A DNA stretch of 64,000 nt from G965276675 sp965276675 (GCA_965276675.1 OZ255624.1:1674001-1738000), one strand, 5' to 3'. Numbered from the stretch's first letter, positions 24,977 through 33,853 are shown. Notes: generated by a model not told the origin, from the letters alone. A program made the numbers and translations.

Positions 24977-26695
24977 ATGTTCAGCCTCCGTAATGGCCTT
25001 TTCTGCGCAATCGCTCTCGGGGCGTTCGCTGCATCCGTTCCCAACCTGCAGGCGCAAACGCCTGCCGCTACCAGGGAGCAGACGAGCCCGAATCAGACGA
25101 GCCCGGACCCCCTGCAGCGTCCCCTTAGCGACAAGGAACGATTCAAGCAGCAGAAAGAGCTCAAGCAGGAGTTGAAAGGCTCGTACAAGAAGTGGCTGGA
25201 TGAGGATGTGCGCTGGATCATTACCGACCAGGAGATGAAGTCGTTCAAGAGCCTGAACAACGATGAGGAGCGCGAGTCGTTCATCGAGCAGTTCTGGCAG
25301 CGGCGCAATCCCAACCCCGAGTCGCCGGAAAACGAGTTTCGCGAAGAGCATTATCGTCGCATTGCCTACTCCAACGAGCACTTCGCCGCGGGTAAACCGG
25401 GCTGGAAGACGGATCGCGGCCACATGTATATCTCGTTCGGCAAGCCGGACAGCATAGAGGCGCACCCCAGCGGCGGCAACTACCAGCGGCCCATGGAAGA
25501 GGGCGGCGGAGAGACATCGACCTTTCCCTTTGAAACCTGGCATTACCGCTACCTCGAAGGGGTCGGCGACAACATCGATATTGAGTTTGTGGATACCTGC
25601 CAATGCGGCGACTACCACATGACTATCGACCGTTCCGAGAAGGACGCGCTGCTCCACGTGCCCGGCGCTGGCATGACACTCTATGAACAGATGGGTCAAT
25701 CCAAGAAGGCCGATCGCTTCCATGGCGGACTGGAAAACCTTGGCAACGGCCCACTGGCTTCCTCGCAGGCCTCCAAACAGTTTGACCGTATTGAGCAGTA
25801 CGCCAAGCTGAGCGCCCCACCCCAGATCAAGTTCAAAGATTTGGAATCGTTCCTGGTCACTCATAAGGTTCTGAGCGGGCCTATTTTCCCCTTTGACGTG
25901 CGCACCGACTACGTCAAGGTGACGGACGACACTGTGCTGGTCCCGATCACGCTGCAGATCAAGAACAAGAACATCACCTTCAGCACCAAGGACGGCGTTT
26001 CCAAGGGGGTAGTTAACGTCCTTGGACGAGTGGCTACTATTACTGGCCGCGTGGTCCAGACCTTTGAAGAGACTCTCCTGGTCGAAGAGCCAAGCGAGCT
26101 GCTGCCCAAGACGCTCGAGACCTCACAGATTTACTGGAAGGCCTTGCCGCTGCGTCCAGGCCACTACCGCGTCGATATTGCGATTAAGGACGTCAACAAC
26201 CCGGATCACGTCGGCACCTGGGCTCAAGGCGTGACCGTGCCCAAGTTTGACGACGAGAAGCTGGCCTTCTCTTCTCTCATCCTGGCGGATAAAATGGAGC
26301 GTGTGCCTTCGAAACAGATCGGCACTGGCGAATTTATTATCGGTAACACGTTCATTCGCCCACGGGTGACTGCGAATGCCGCGGAACCGGCAAACTTCCA
26401 TCGCAACCAGAAGCTCAGCTTCTGGTTGCAGGTTTACAATTTGGGCATTGACGACAAAAGCAAGCAGAACGCTGCTACAGTGCAGTACAAGATCGTAGAT
26501 ATGGCCACGGATAAAGCTATTCTCGACACCTCGGAAAATAGCAAAACCTTGGGCCCAAATTCAGACCAACTGACACTCGAGAGGTCGGTTTCGCTTGCCA
26601 GCCTGCAGCCGGGTAAGTACCGGGTGACGATCAGCGTGAACGACAGCGTCTCCAAACAGCAGTTGGCCCAGTCCGTACCGTTTACGGTGGATTAG
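24977..26695 (+). CDS. GWxTD domain protein, secreted
   Basis: A 572-residue exported protein with a signal peptide (cleavage near LQAQ, residue 27). The GWxTD domain lies at about 60-240, containing FIEQFWQRRNP, the naming motif GWKTDRG near 143, and YISFGKPD. The C-terminal half is built of beta-sandwich-like strands. The family is abundant in acidobacteria and often sits near cell-envelope functions; its biochemical role is not known. A short Cys-x-Cys (CQCGDYH) occurs near 213. It is followed 63 bp later by a receptor-like gene on the same strand. Confidence 0.88.
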   Translation: MFSLRNGLFCAIALGAFAASVPNLQAQTPAATREQTSPNQTSPDPLQRPLSDKERFKQQKELKQELKGSYKKWLDEDVRWIITDQEMKSFKSLNNDEERESFIEQFWQRRNPNPESPENEFREEHYRRIAYSNEHFAAGKPGWKTDRGHMYISFGKPDSIEAHPSGGNYQRPMEEGGGETSTFPFETWHYRYLEGVGDNIDIEFVDTCQCGDYHMTIDRSEKDALLHVPGAGMTLYEQMGQSKKADRFHGGLENLGNGPLASSQASKQFDRIEQYAKLSAPPQIKFKDLESFLVTHKVLSGPIFPFDVRTDYVKVTDDTVLVPITLQIKNKNITFSTKDGVSKGVVNVLGRVATITGRVVQTFEETLLVEEPSELLPKTLETSQIYWKALPLRPGHYRVDIAIKDVNNPDHVGTWAQGVTVPKFDDEKLAFSSLILADKMERVPSKQIGTGEFIIGNTFIRPRVTANAAEPANFHRNQKLSFWLQVYNLGIDDKSKQNAATVQYKIVDMATDKAILDTSENSKTLGPNSDQLTLERSVSLASLQPGKYRVTISVNDSVSKQQLAQSVPFTVD

Positions 26696-26758
26696 GTCAG
26701 AGCCAAACACGTAACTCGAAGCCATAACTAAGAAGTTCGGGAGTCTCAAACGAAGTTC

Positions 26759-28453
26759 GTGGTGAAACGTAGAGTTTTCCAAGTCGCTTGCTGCACAGCT
26801 GTCGCGGTAGCCGCAGTTGCGCCACTCCCAGTGTGGGCAGCGGATGCCGCCTCCGCCTCCGTCGGTGGCGTGGTACGTGACCGTGGGGGCGCTCCACAGA
26901 TTGGTGCGCTCGTCCAGCTATTGCGGGCAGATTTCACGGTCGCGGCGGTGGCCCGCACCGATACTCGCGGCGTCTTTGAACTCGCTGAGGTTCTGCCGGG
27001 CACCTACCGGCTTAGGGCAACGGAAAACTCCTTCCTCCCCGTGCTTCGAGATGGAGTTCACGTGCTTGCCAACCGGCGTACCGTCACCAACGTCACGCTG
27101 AGCACGCTCTTCGATACCACCGACTGGCTTCCAGCGAAGCCGCGTGCTGCTTCCGAGCCGGATGACGATTGGATGTGGACGCTTCGTTCTTCCACCAATC
27201 GTCCGCTGCTTCGCTTTATTGACGACTCCGTGCTGATGGCTGAAGGGCCGGCCCGAGCCAGTCTTCAGGCCCGCCTGCGATCGACGTCGGGCGGTCGCGC
27301 CTTTGGCGCCGGCGGCCCACAGACAGCGCTGGATGTGGTGAACACCTCGCGGGATGGGCGCCGCACTCTTCTTCGCGCAAAGCTGAATGCAGCGGACGCT
27401 AGGCAGGCAGAGTACATGGTCGGCTTCGAGCAGCCACTCTCCCCAGGACGCACCCTTCGCACCGTAGTCGCGTTGCTCGATCAACCACGCATGACCACTG
27501 GTTCCGGCACTGCGGGACTGCAGGCTGCCGTGCTCCGGCTTGCGGAGTCCGCTGAACTCACACAGAATTTGACAGCCGAGATCGGGAATGAACTGGATGT
27601 GATCCGCTTCGGCGGTCAGGCGATCTCCACTCATCCGTTCGCGAACCTGAACTGGCACAGCGATAGCAATACGGTCGGCTTTGCGCTGGCTACTACGCCT
27701 CAGGTGCAGCACTCAGAAGATATTGCCGATGATGAAAGCCTTCTGCCGGGAGTTGCGGAACAGCAGGGAAGACTCGCTCTGGAGCATGGCTTGCACCAGG
27801 AGCTGCGCTTTACTCATAAGCACGGTGAGACCTGGGAGACGGAGGTTGCGTTCTTTCATGACCGTTTGCAGAACCCGATCGTGAATGGCGGCGGCTTCGC
27901 TTCCCAGGGCGCATCGACATCCGGACAGCTGCTCTTCGATCCAGTCTCGGGCAGTCTGCGTGCCGCCGGTCCAGCGTTTAGCGGCACAGGTATGCTCGTT
28001 GAGGCAAATGTGCAGCTGACACCTGAGATCGCGGTATCGACGTCGTACTCAGTAGGCCGGGCACTTTCGATGGCTGCAAACGAACAGTCGACCACCCTTG
28101 AGCACACGCTTGCCTCACTCCAGCCTCGCACTGCGAGCTCGCTCACGCTCGCGGCGCACGGCAAAGTAGCTCGCACTGGCACACGCTGGCGCACTGTGTA
28201 TCGTCTCCAGCCGACCGATACTGTCACGGCCGTCGATCCCTATGACGCCTTTCTCGAAGATGCGTACCTCAGCCTGCTGCTCCGGGAACCGATCCACCTG
28301 GGCCGCGTCTTTCCGGGAGGCATGGAGGCCATGGTTGATGTTCGCAACCTGCTGGCGCAGGGATACCGCCCCTTTGTGACCTCGGACGGAAACACGCTCT
28401 TCTTCGCCCAGACAAACCGCTCCATTCAAGGCGGCGTAGCCTTCACGTTTTAA
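26759..28453 (+). CDS. Outer-membrane protein with carboxypeptidase-regulatory domain (small TonB-receptor-like)
   Basis: A 564-residue exported protein. A signal peptide (about 1-28, ending PVWAADA) is followed by a carboxypeptidase-regulatory-like beta-sandwich at about 35-115 (GVVRDRGGAPQIGALVQL, DTRGVFELAEVLPGTYRLRA). From about 170 onward alternating strands resemble part of an outer-membrane barrel, and the chain ends GVAFTF, with the terminal Phe usual for BamA-inserted barrels. At half the length of full Oar-like receptors and with no clear plug domain, it may be a reduced receptor or a porin-like protein. The start is GTG at 26759 or 26762. It probably shares a transcript with the GWxTD gene. 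Confidence 0.72.
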   Translation: MVKRRVFQVACCTAVAVAAVAPLPVWAADAASASVGGVVRDRGGAPQIGALVQLLRADFTVAAVARTDTRGVFELAEVLPGTYRLRATENSFLPVLRDGVHVLANRRTVTNVTLSTLFDTTDWLPAKPRAASEPDDDWMWTLRSSTNRPLLRFIDDSVLMAEGPARASLQARLRSTSGGRAFGAGGPQTALDVVNTSRDGRRTLLRAKLNAADARQAEYMVGFEQPLSPGRTLRTVVALLDQPRMTTGSGTAGLQAAVLRLAESAELTQNLTAEIGNELDVIRFGGQAISTHPFANLNWHSDSNTVGFALATTPQVQHSEDIADDESLLPGVAEQQGRLALEHGLHQELRFTHKHGETWETEVAFFHDRLQNPIVNGGGFASQGASTSGQLLFDPVSGSLRAAGPAFSGTGMLVEANVQLTPEIAVSTSYSVGRALSMAANEQSTTLEHTLASLQPRTASSLTLAAHGKVARTGTRWRTVYRLQPTDTVTAVDPYDAFLEDAYLSLLLREPIHLGRVFPGGMEAMVDVRNLLAQGYRPFVTSDGNTLFFAQTNRSIQGGVAFTF

Positions 28454-28558
28454 CCTGCGTTGCGCGTTCCAGCGCGGATTCACTCCGTGCTATAGTCTTT
28501 TAGACGCGCGATTTCCTGCGTCACCGCACAAGCACCCAATGCTTATTCTTCCCAAGCT

Positions 28559-28634
28559 GGACGCGTAGCTCAACTGGCAGAGCATTCGACTCTTAATCGA
28601 CAGGTTGAAGGTTCGATTCCTTCCGCGTCCACCA
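28559..28634 (+). tRNA. tRNA-Lys (anticodon CTT)
   Basis: A complete cloverleaf: acceptor stem GGACGCG/CGCGTCC, D arm GCTC-loop-GAGC, anticodon loop CTCTTAA with anticodon CTT, T arm GAAGG-TTCGATT-CCTTC, discriminator A, and an encoded CCA. The first anticodon-stem pair is a T-C mismatch while the other four pair. TATAGT at 28491-28496 may be its -10 box. Its 3' end is directly followed by integrase and gene debris, so it looks like an attachment site for an integrating element. Confidence 0.96.
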
Positions 28635-28698
28635 ATCTAAACCTATTCTCATCAAGCAGATGCCGATTTCGATTCATTTGCTCCATTGTCTTCATTTT

Positions 28699-28827
28699 CT
28701 AAATCTGACCAAAAACCTGACCAAACCTTTTTCGTTGGTTCCGCTGTTTGATAATCTCGCGCAGCGGCTCCAGTTCCTGGTGCTGGTACGACTCCATCGA
28801 TTTCAAGTCAACGTGTCCCATGGATTT
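28699..28827 (-). pseudogene. C-terminal remnant of a tyrosine-type integrase
   Basis: The last 43 codons of a minus-strand frame read KSMGHVDLKSMESYQHQEL and continue to a basic tail. This resembles the end of phage/plasmid integrases, where the catalytic Tyr lies after an LGH-type motif (here MGH ... SYQH). Upstream in the same frame no other integrase motif is recognisable, so only the tail survives. It points toward and ends 65 bp from tRNA-Lys, the usual arrangement of an integrase beside its attachment site. Confidence 0.5.
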
Positions 28828-28830
28828 GGC

Positions 28831-29107
28831 GCAGCTTTTTGTGCGCAAGAAATCTGGTGCCATGCTAACGCCAGCGGCCAAGGCATTGGTGCCACTTGCG
28901 GAGCAGTTGTTGGAAATAAGGAGCAGGCAATGGATGTCGCACATGCGATCCATTGCGGCACTGTTCCGCCGCTAGCGGTAGGTTTTTCGCACTTCATCGA
29001 TCATGTTTTGGTCGAGCGCGCCTTTGCCTGCTTTCAAATATTATTTCCCGAAAGCACCATCCGTCCAACGACACAGTGCACGGCGCAATTGCTGCCGGCG
29101 CTCGTTT
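28831..29107. other. Unassigned debris between integrase remnant and truncated gene
   Basis: Short overlapping frames on both strands, none with a ribosome site, signal sequence or known motif. Together with the broken genes on either side it looks like a scar of deletion or recombination at the tRNA. Confidence 0.4.
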
Positions 29108-29341
29108 TTATGAGGACCGCGGGCTGAAGCGATCCGGTGGTAATGATGCGGCCTTTCCATCGAGAAGGCGGAAGGTATCGGTTTGCTCCGACCACTCCCA
29201 CGTATAGGTGTGGCGTGCGAACCGCAGGATGTTCTCACTTTGATTGCCGGTGGCCTGGACGGCGGCGGATTCGTTCAGTAGCCTGGGAATCAAAAGCGAA
29301 GCGGTGGAAAGTTTTACGAATTCTCTGCGATCCCACGTCAT
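29108..29341 (-). pseudogene. 5' fragment of a Tat-exported enzyme gene
   Basis: GGAGGA followed by an ATG at 29341 opens a twin-arginine signal peptide (TWDRREFVKLSTASLLIPRL). The mature part begins with ILRFARHTYTWEWSEQTDTF, reminiscent of the N-terminal beta-sandwich of some glycosidases, but I cannot name the family. The frame ends after 77 codons, far too short for such a protein, where debris toward tRNA-Lys begins. It lies 100 bp downstream of the DUF4185-like gene on the same strand and was probably its operon partner. Confidence 0.55.
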
Positions 29342-29440
29342 CGAAGCAATTCCTCCATTCATTTTTTTGCTGAGTGATGTGCGGCCTAATCAACCGTGCC
29401 AATCAGGAGTGAAAGTCAAAAGAAAACGCGGAATCCTCGA

Positions 29441-30973
29441 TTATTGCGAAGAGCAATTGCTGACTATAAATGCATCGACAATCATGTAGTTGCCGCTTTT
29501 CTTTTGCAGCTTCAATGAGTGGCTTCCCTTTGGAAGTTCCTGGGCGTTCCACAACGTGCGCTGTGCGAACTGAATTCCTTGAGGGCTGTCGATGTGCGCC
29601 GAAGGAGAACCCCGCAGCTTTCCGTCCAGATACACATCCACTACGCCGCGGTCGCTTACGAAATCTGTAAGCACGCGCACGCCGCAGCCTTTGAAATGGA
29701 ACGTGGCCGATGCGCCGTTTCTTGTCGTGTAGTGGAGATCGTCACGCACTTCTCCCATGCTTGCGCGGGTGTATGTCCAGGGACCCGCATAGTCGATCAT
29801 CTTCGTATCCGAGTCATTCACCAACTGGATTGGATTGCGATCGAGCGTGAACGGCGCTGCCGTGAAGCGGTACCAGGTCCGATCCCAGAAGTAGCCCGCT
29901 GAAAACACCCAGCCGGACAAGCCGTCGGCACCGAGAAATTTATTGACCAGGATGGGATTGTAATAGCCTGCCGGATACCACTCGAACTGCTGCACGCGGG
30001 CCCACGGTCCCCAGGGCTTTGGAGCCTGGTACCAGACCCACCGCGAGCGATGGACATCGCAACCGGGCTGCACGTAGCCGGTGCAGCCGGGGTAATACCA
30101 GGAGGCCAGCAGATAACTTTTGAGCGCCGGATCGTAGACGATGCTGACGGATCCTAGACGATGCGGGTCGCTCAGAATAGGGCGCGCTTGCAAGCGGTCG
30201 CGAACCCAATGGCCGTCCGCATAAAACTCCCAGTCTGAGCCGCGGAGCGCAGGCAGGCCGGAGCGGCGCACCCGTCCGAGCACGAGGAGATTTCCGTTGT
30301 CCCATGAGCCGTCGTTGGAGATGGCATACACATACCGGTCGCCGCCGTCGACGCCTCCAGCGCCATCGCGTCCATATTGAATGAAAGAGGGCGCGCTGAA
30401 TGTTTCGCCGGGAAACATTGGCTGCGCCATGCTCGCGGCTTCGCTGCCGCTCCATGTTCTGCCATGGTCGAGCGATTTGATGATGATTCCATCGCGCGCG
30501 GTTTCGCGTCCGGAATTGTTTGAGTCCGTATAGGTATCCTGCTGGAGCGCAAGATAGAGAACTCCATCGACAGACGTGATGCCGCTGGTCTTCCAGCTCA
30601 TGTTCGGCTTGAGATGGGACGCCGTGGCGTATTCGTCGAGACAGTTGATCGATTCTCCATGAAGTTGTTTTGGATCGTCGCCATGCAGTTGGCTGATCGC
30701 CACGAACACATACGGACGCGTCTTATTGAGGCACTTGCCGTTCCATCCGCTGGTGTCGTCGCTGGTGACATAGAGATTGCCGTCATCGGCCCAGGTTGCG
30801 TACCACGTATCGCCGACACTTTGGCTGTTTGCAATCTCCGGCCCGAGTGACGCGCCGTAAAGTTTCTGTTGTAGAGCCGGTGCCTGAGACAAACATGGCA
30901 TCGCCGCCAGCAGCAGCATAATGCCGATTGCGATGTAGGCGAGATTGATTTTTATTCGATTTTGCCGTTTCAT
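29441..30973 (-). CDS. Secreted DUF4185-like beta-propeller protein, candidate GH183-type glycosidase
   Basis: A 510-residue exported protein. From the ATG at 30973 it starts with a signal peptide (INLAYIAIGIMLLLAAMP). A five-bladed-propeller-like region spans about 40-390 (GDTWYATWADDGNLY, SWKTSGITSVDGVLYLAL, SLDHGRTW, FSAPSFIQYG, YVYAISNDGSW, APKPWGPWARV), matching my memory of DUF4185 proteins. The last 120 residues form a beta-sandwich that may bind carbohydrate. Some DUF4185 proteins are endo-D-arabinanases (GH183), but this member may differ. A TTG 81 bp upstream is a poorer start. Its promoter region at 31121-31176 carries the same operator as the receptor gene at 33.8 kb. Confidence 0.6.
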   Translation of the reverse strand: MKRQNRIKINLAYIAIGIMLLLAAMPCLSQAPALQQKLYGASLGPEIANSQSVGDTWYATWADDGNLYVTSDDTSGWNGKCLNKTRPYVFVAISQLHGDDPKQLHGESINCLDEYATASHLKPNMSWKTSGITSVDGVLYLALQQDTYTDSNNSGRETARDGIIIKSLDHGRTWSGSEAASMAQPMFPGETFSAPSFIQYGRDGAGGVDGGDRYVYAISNDGSWDNGNLLVLGRVRRSGLPALRGSDWEFYADGHWVRDRLQARPILSDPHRLGSVSIVYDPALKSYLLASWYYPGCTGYVQPGCDVHRSRWVWYQAPKPWGPWARVQQFEWYPAGYYNPILVNKFLGADGLSGWVFSAGYFWDRTWYRFTAAPFTLDRNPIQLVNDSDTKMIDYAGPWTYTRASMGEVRDDLHYTTRNGASATFHFKGCGVRVLTDFVSDRGVVDVYLDGKLRGSPSAHIDSPQGIQFAQRTLWNAQELPKGSHSLKLQKKSGNYMIVDAFIVSNCSSQ

Positions 30974-31120
30974 CCGGGGCGCATGTTTTCTCAACTGGAA
31001 ATCCTCTATATAACAATGCCACCGCGTTTGCCGCGGATTGGGGACGGTTTTCAAAATAAAAATATTTCAGAGTCGACACCGTAATTTCTTGAAGCAGGAA
31101 AGGTGCAAGACTCTACCTAA

Positions 31121-31176
31121 ATTTAAACCTTTAAAACTGCGAGCTGATAGAGCCACAGGCGGAAGACAGTTGTCAA
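31121..31176 (-). promoter_or_regulatory. Promoter and LacI-type operator of the DUF4185-like gene
   Basis: On the minus strand TTGACA (31176-31171) is followed 41 bp from its first base by TTTAAAGGTTTAAAT (31135-31121), a near-palindrome of two TTTAAA halves around GG. The identical 15 bp stands 40 bp after TTGACA in front of the receptor gene (33781-33835). The -10 box is not clear (CTCTAT is the best match). The leader to the start codon would be about 160 bases. Confidence 0.65.
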
Positions 31177-31245
31177 TGGTCGAAGCGCCGATGGGCGCAA
31201 CAGTGATAGCTACCTAGCCGGTCAGCGGCAACTGGGCAGACGCAA

Positions 31246-32481
31246 TTAGGGAACGCGAGGCTTTTCGACTGCTTGCCGAGCTGCATCCTCTGTGACTGAT
31301 GAACGATTGAGATGAGAGAGGGGCGGATCGAATTGCCACGGTTCTTTGCCGGTCACGCCGAAGATGAAGAGTTGCCCAGGCTTGTATCTCTGGCGAACCT
31401 CGAAGTTTTCGAAGGCCGCTCCGCCTGGAACCGGATCATGGGAGGCCCAATAGATGCGGCGCCCATTCACTCTGACTCGCAGGTCTGGTTCGATGTCGTG
31501 CGCGGGTACCCGCCAATACTGTGTCAGCCGCGGAAGGGTGTAGTGCCAGTGTCCGGCAGCAGTGCCGGGGAAGTCCGAGGGAGACGATTCATTCGAGGTG
31601 CCGAGGACCAGTGCATCACCATCCGCGGTTCTCAACATCTCGTCCAGGGGATAGTTGTCATGTTCTACAAATGCGTCGCCACCGTAGGATTCGTAAAGAT
31701 GGCGGCTGTCCACGACGCGATCTTTCAACCATAGCGAGCGCAGGCGCTCGTAATTCCCCATGGTTGCAGTTACGCTCAACTCCTCTAGCGCGGGGCTATC
31801 CGCATACTGATATACGGCGAGGCGGAGCTCATCGGGGTGGTCGCTGTCGATGGATGCAAGCAGGTAGACGTGCGCGCCATTTGCAGTAAACCGCTCCACA
31901 TCAATCTGCACGGTGAGTCGCTCAATCGGGCTGGGGCGGGAGGGGAATGTGCGCAGATCGCCACGGAAGCCTTGGTTGGAGGGTGTGGTGCCGAGATCGA
32001 CCCACAGCCGCTTTCCGCGAAGGCCCGGATCTAGACGGCTTGGCTCCAGCTCACTAAATGCCATTCGGCTGAAGCGGCTACCGGGCCCAAGCACGACAGG
32101 CTCGATCGCGATGAAGTTCAGGAGTTCGGGCTTGCCCGTCTTGGCAGAGACTACGCCGACACGGATCAGTCCGCGAGGACCGCGCAAGCCCCCTTCGGAG
32201 GGGAGACCGAAGACAACTCCGTCCTTGCGGCCCCAGATCAGCGGGTCACCTGCCTTTAGAGGCCGGATCCACTGGGATTTAGCTCCATGGGCAGCAGGGG
32301 CGGCCAAAGTCGCGGCGATGAGAAGCGATGAAAGAATTGCAAGCACCGGGATCATTCCGACGGCAAGAGCGCGAAGTATCAAGAGTTGAATGCGAAGATT
32401 GGCCAGAATCTTGTGGACGATTCCAAGTCTATTCATGAGCAGACAAAGCCTCAACGTCAAAAGCGCAATTCTCTCATACAT
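31246..32481 (-). CDS. Secreted protein of unknown function in the glycan locus
   Basis: The product has 411 residues from the ATG at 32481, which has GAGG about eight bases upstream. An alternative ATG at 32355 (369 residues) gives a cleaner signal peptide (MIPVLAILSSLLIAATLAA, cleavage near AHGAKS). The mature part has many beta-strand patterns (PLIWGRKDGVVFGLP, RGKRLWVDLG, HVYLLASIDSD) and a late NGRRIYWASHDPVPGGAAFE segment, suggesting a beta-sandwich or concanavalin-like fold. I do not recognise the family or any catalytic residues. It is divergent from lacI and upstream of the DUF4185-like gene, from which it is separated by that gene's own promoter. Confidence 0.7.
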   Translation of the reverse strand: MYERIALLTLRLCLLMNRLGIVHKILANLRIQLLILRALAVGMIPVLAILSSLLIAATLAAPAAHGAKSQWIRPLKAGDPLIWGRKDGVVFGLPSEGGLRGPRGLIRVGVVSAKTGKPELLNFIAIEPVVLGPGSRFSRMAFSELEPSRLDPGLRGKRLWVDLGTTPSNQGFRGDLRTFPSRPSPIERLTVQIDVERFTANGAHVYLLASIDSDHPDELRLAVYQYADSPALEELSVTATMGNYERLRSLWLKDRVVDSRHLYESYGGDAFVEHDNYPLDEMLRTADGDALVLGTSNESSPSDFPGTAAGHWHYTLPRLTQYWRVPAHDIEPDLRVRVNGRRIYWASHDPVPGGAAFENFEVRQRYKPGQLFIFGVTGKEPWQFDPPLSHLNRSSVTEDAARQAVEKPRVP

Positions 32482-32549
32482 GCTTAAGCCTCTAGCTCTC
32501 GCTGAAAAGGAGCACTTGGAAGATGTGTTCCTGTGATCAGGCGGCATGG

Positions 32550-32688
32550 CGAAACGGAATTTTAATAAGGGCGTTCTCCGTTACAGCCGGAGCCGCTCTC
32601 AGAACACGGTGGACAACGGAAGCAAGTGGCCTTGCAGTGGTGTGGATTAGGGTTGACAATGGACTTATCGAGTAACGAAACGGTTCCG
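32550..32688. promoter_or_regulatory. Divergent control region between the secreted-protein gene and lacI
   Basis: CGAAACGG occurs twice in the same orientation, at 32550-32557 and 32676-32683. The second forms an imperfect palindrome GAAAC-G-GTTCC, of the kind bound by LacI-family proteins. TTGACA at 32653-32658 is a good -35 for lacI, which puts the second site at the expected -10 region and suggests autoregulation. The two halves differ from the TTTAAAGGTTTAAAT operator found elsewhere in the locus. Confidence 0.45.
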
Positions 32689-32707
32689 CGCAGGTACATA
32701 CCGATCC

Positions 32708-33748
32708 ATGACCACTATCGTGGAAGTAGCGAAGCGCGCCCGAGTGTCGATCGCAACTGTTTCAAATGTAATCAGGGGCACTCGACGCGTAAGTCCTGTC
32801 CTGCAAGAGCGCGTCCGCGCGGCCATTCGCGACCTGGATTATTATCCGAACGAAATAGCGCGCAGCCTGAAGGTAAAGCAGACTCGTATGCTCGGCATGG
32901 TGCTGCCGGACATCACAAATCCCTTTTTTCCGGAGATGATTCGAGGCGCTGAAGACACCGCTTTTGAGCGAGGGTATTTCCTGGTAACCGCCAACACAGA
33001 TGAACAGATTGGCCGCGAGCGACGGATCGTTTCAGCGCTTCGATCCTACCGTGTGGACGGAATCCTACTGGCATCTGCGCAGGGCAAAGATGCCAGTCAT
33101 ATTCGAAGCACGATAGACGCTGGTGTCTCGCTCGTATGCCTGGATAGAGCGGCTTCAGGCATAAAGACTGACGCGGTGCTATTGGACAATGTCCAGGGCG
33201 CACGCGAGTGTGTGCGTCATTTGATACAAGTCGGCCATCGCAGGATCGCCATTATCACCGGCTCGTTGAAATTGCAGACGGGACGTGAGCGTCTCCGCGG
33301 CTATGAGGATGCGCTTCGAGAAGCGAAGATCGAAGTAGATCGAGAGCTGATCTTCGAAGGAGATTTTCGCGATGAGTCCGGCTATCGGCTGGGCAAAGAC
33401 CTATTGCGCATGCGCGTGAAGCCCTCTGCAATGTTTGTTTGTAACGGCGTCATGACTCTCGGTGTGCTGAAAGCGTTTGATGAGATGGGCGTAAAGTGCC
33501 CCGGCGAAATTGCTCTGGCAACATTCGACGATCTGGCAATCGATCGTTCTTTTCACCCGCACTTGACGGCTGTGGTACAGCCGAGTTACGAGATGGGTGC
33601 GCGTGCCGCAACCATTCTCATGGATCGCATAGAAGGCAGATTGACAAGGGAGTTCTTTGTGGTGCGCATAGTGCCGACCCTGGTTATTCGTGAGTCGACG
33701 GAACCACGCGGGGTCCCAGCAACTTCTACCGTTCGATCCATTCGTTAG
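32708..33748 (+). CDS. LacI family transcriptional regulator
   Basis: A 346-residue DNA-binding regulator. The N-terminal helix-turn-helix and hinge helix read TTIVEVAKRARVSIATVSNV, followed by YYPNEIARSLK. The rest is a periplasmic-binding-protein-like ligand domain (MLGMVLPDITNPFFPEMIRG, GILLAS, DNVQGA, ALATFDDLAID), so it senses a sugar or sugar derivative in the cytosol. It sits between the DUF4185-like gene and the receptor operon, and these two carry identical operator-like sites, making it the natural candidate to repress both. The effector may be the pentose handled by the downstream isomerase, but this is not shown by sequence. Confidence 0.93.
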   Translation: MTTIVEVAKRARVSIATVSNVIRGTRRVSPVLQERVRAAIRDLDYYPNEIARSLKVKQTRMLGMVLPDITNPFFPEMIRGAEDTAFERGYFLVTANTDEQIGRERRIVSALRSYRVDGILLASAQGKDASHIRSTIDAGVSLVCLDRAASGIKTDAVLLDNVQGARECVRHLIQVGHRRIAIITGSLKLQTGRERLRGYEDALREAKIEVDRELIFEGDFRDESGYRLGKDLLRMRVKPSAMFVCNGVMTLGVLKAFDEMGVKCPGEIALATFDDLAIDRSFHPHLTAVVQPSYEMGARAATILMDRIEGRLTREFFVVRIVPTLVIRESTEPRGVPATSTVRSIR

Positions 33749-33780
33749 ATCTCCACAATACATCCATCTACAAAAATCTC

Positions 33781-33835
33781 TTGACAGCGTTTTTACGCCT
33801 GTGCTCGAATGGGCACGCTTTTTAAAGGTTTAAAT
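33781..33835 (+). promoter_or_regulatory. Promoter and LacI-type operator of the receptor-sugar operon
   Basis: TTGACA (33781-33786) and TCGAAT (33805-33810, 18-bp spacer) form a sigma-70-like promoter. TTTAAAGGTTTAAAT (33821-33835) covers the expected early transcribed bases, a standard place for a repressor. The same 15 bp in the same position relative to TTGACA lies before the DUF4185-like gene. Confidence 0.7.
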
Positions 33836-33853
33836 CGTAGGAAGGGTGTACCG

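Noticed and set aside
29441..30973. Sialidase call for the beta-propeller protein
   Set aside because: It has a DHGRTW-like Asp-box fragment but no repeated Asp boxes and no arginine triad that I can place.
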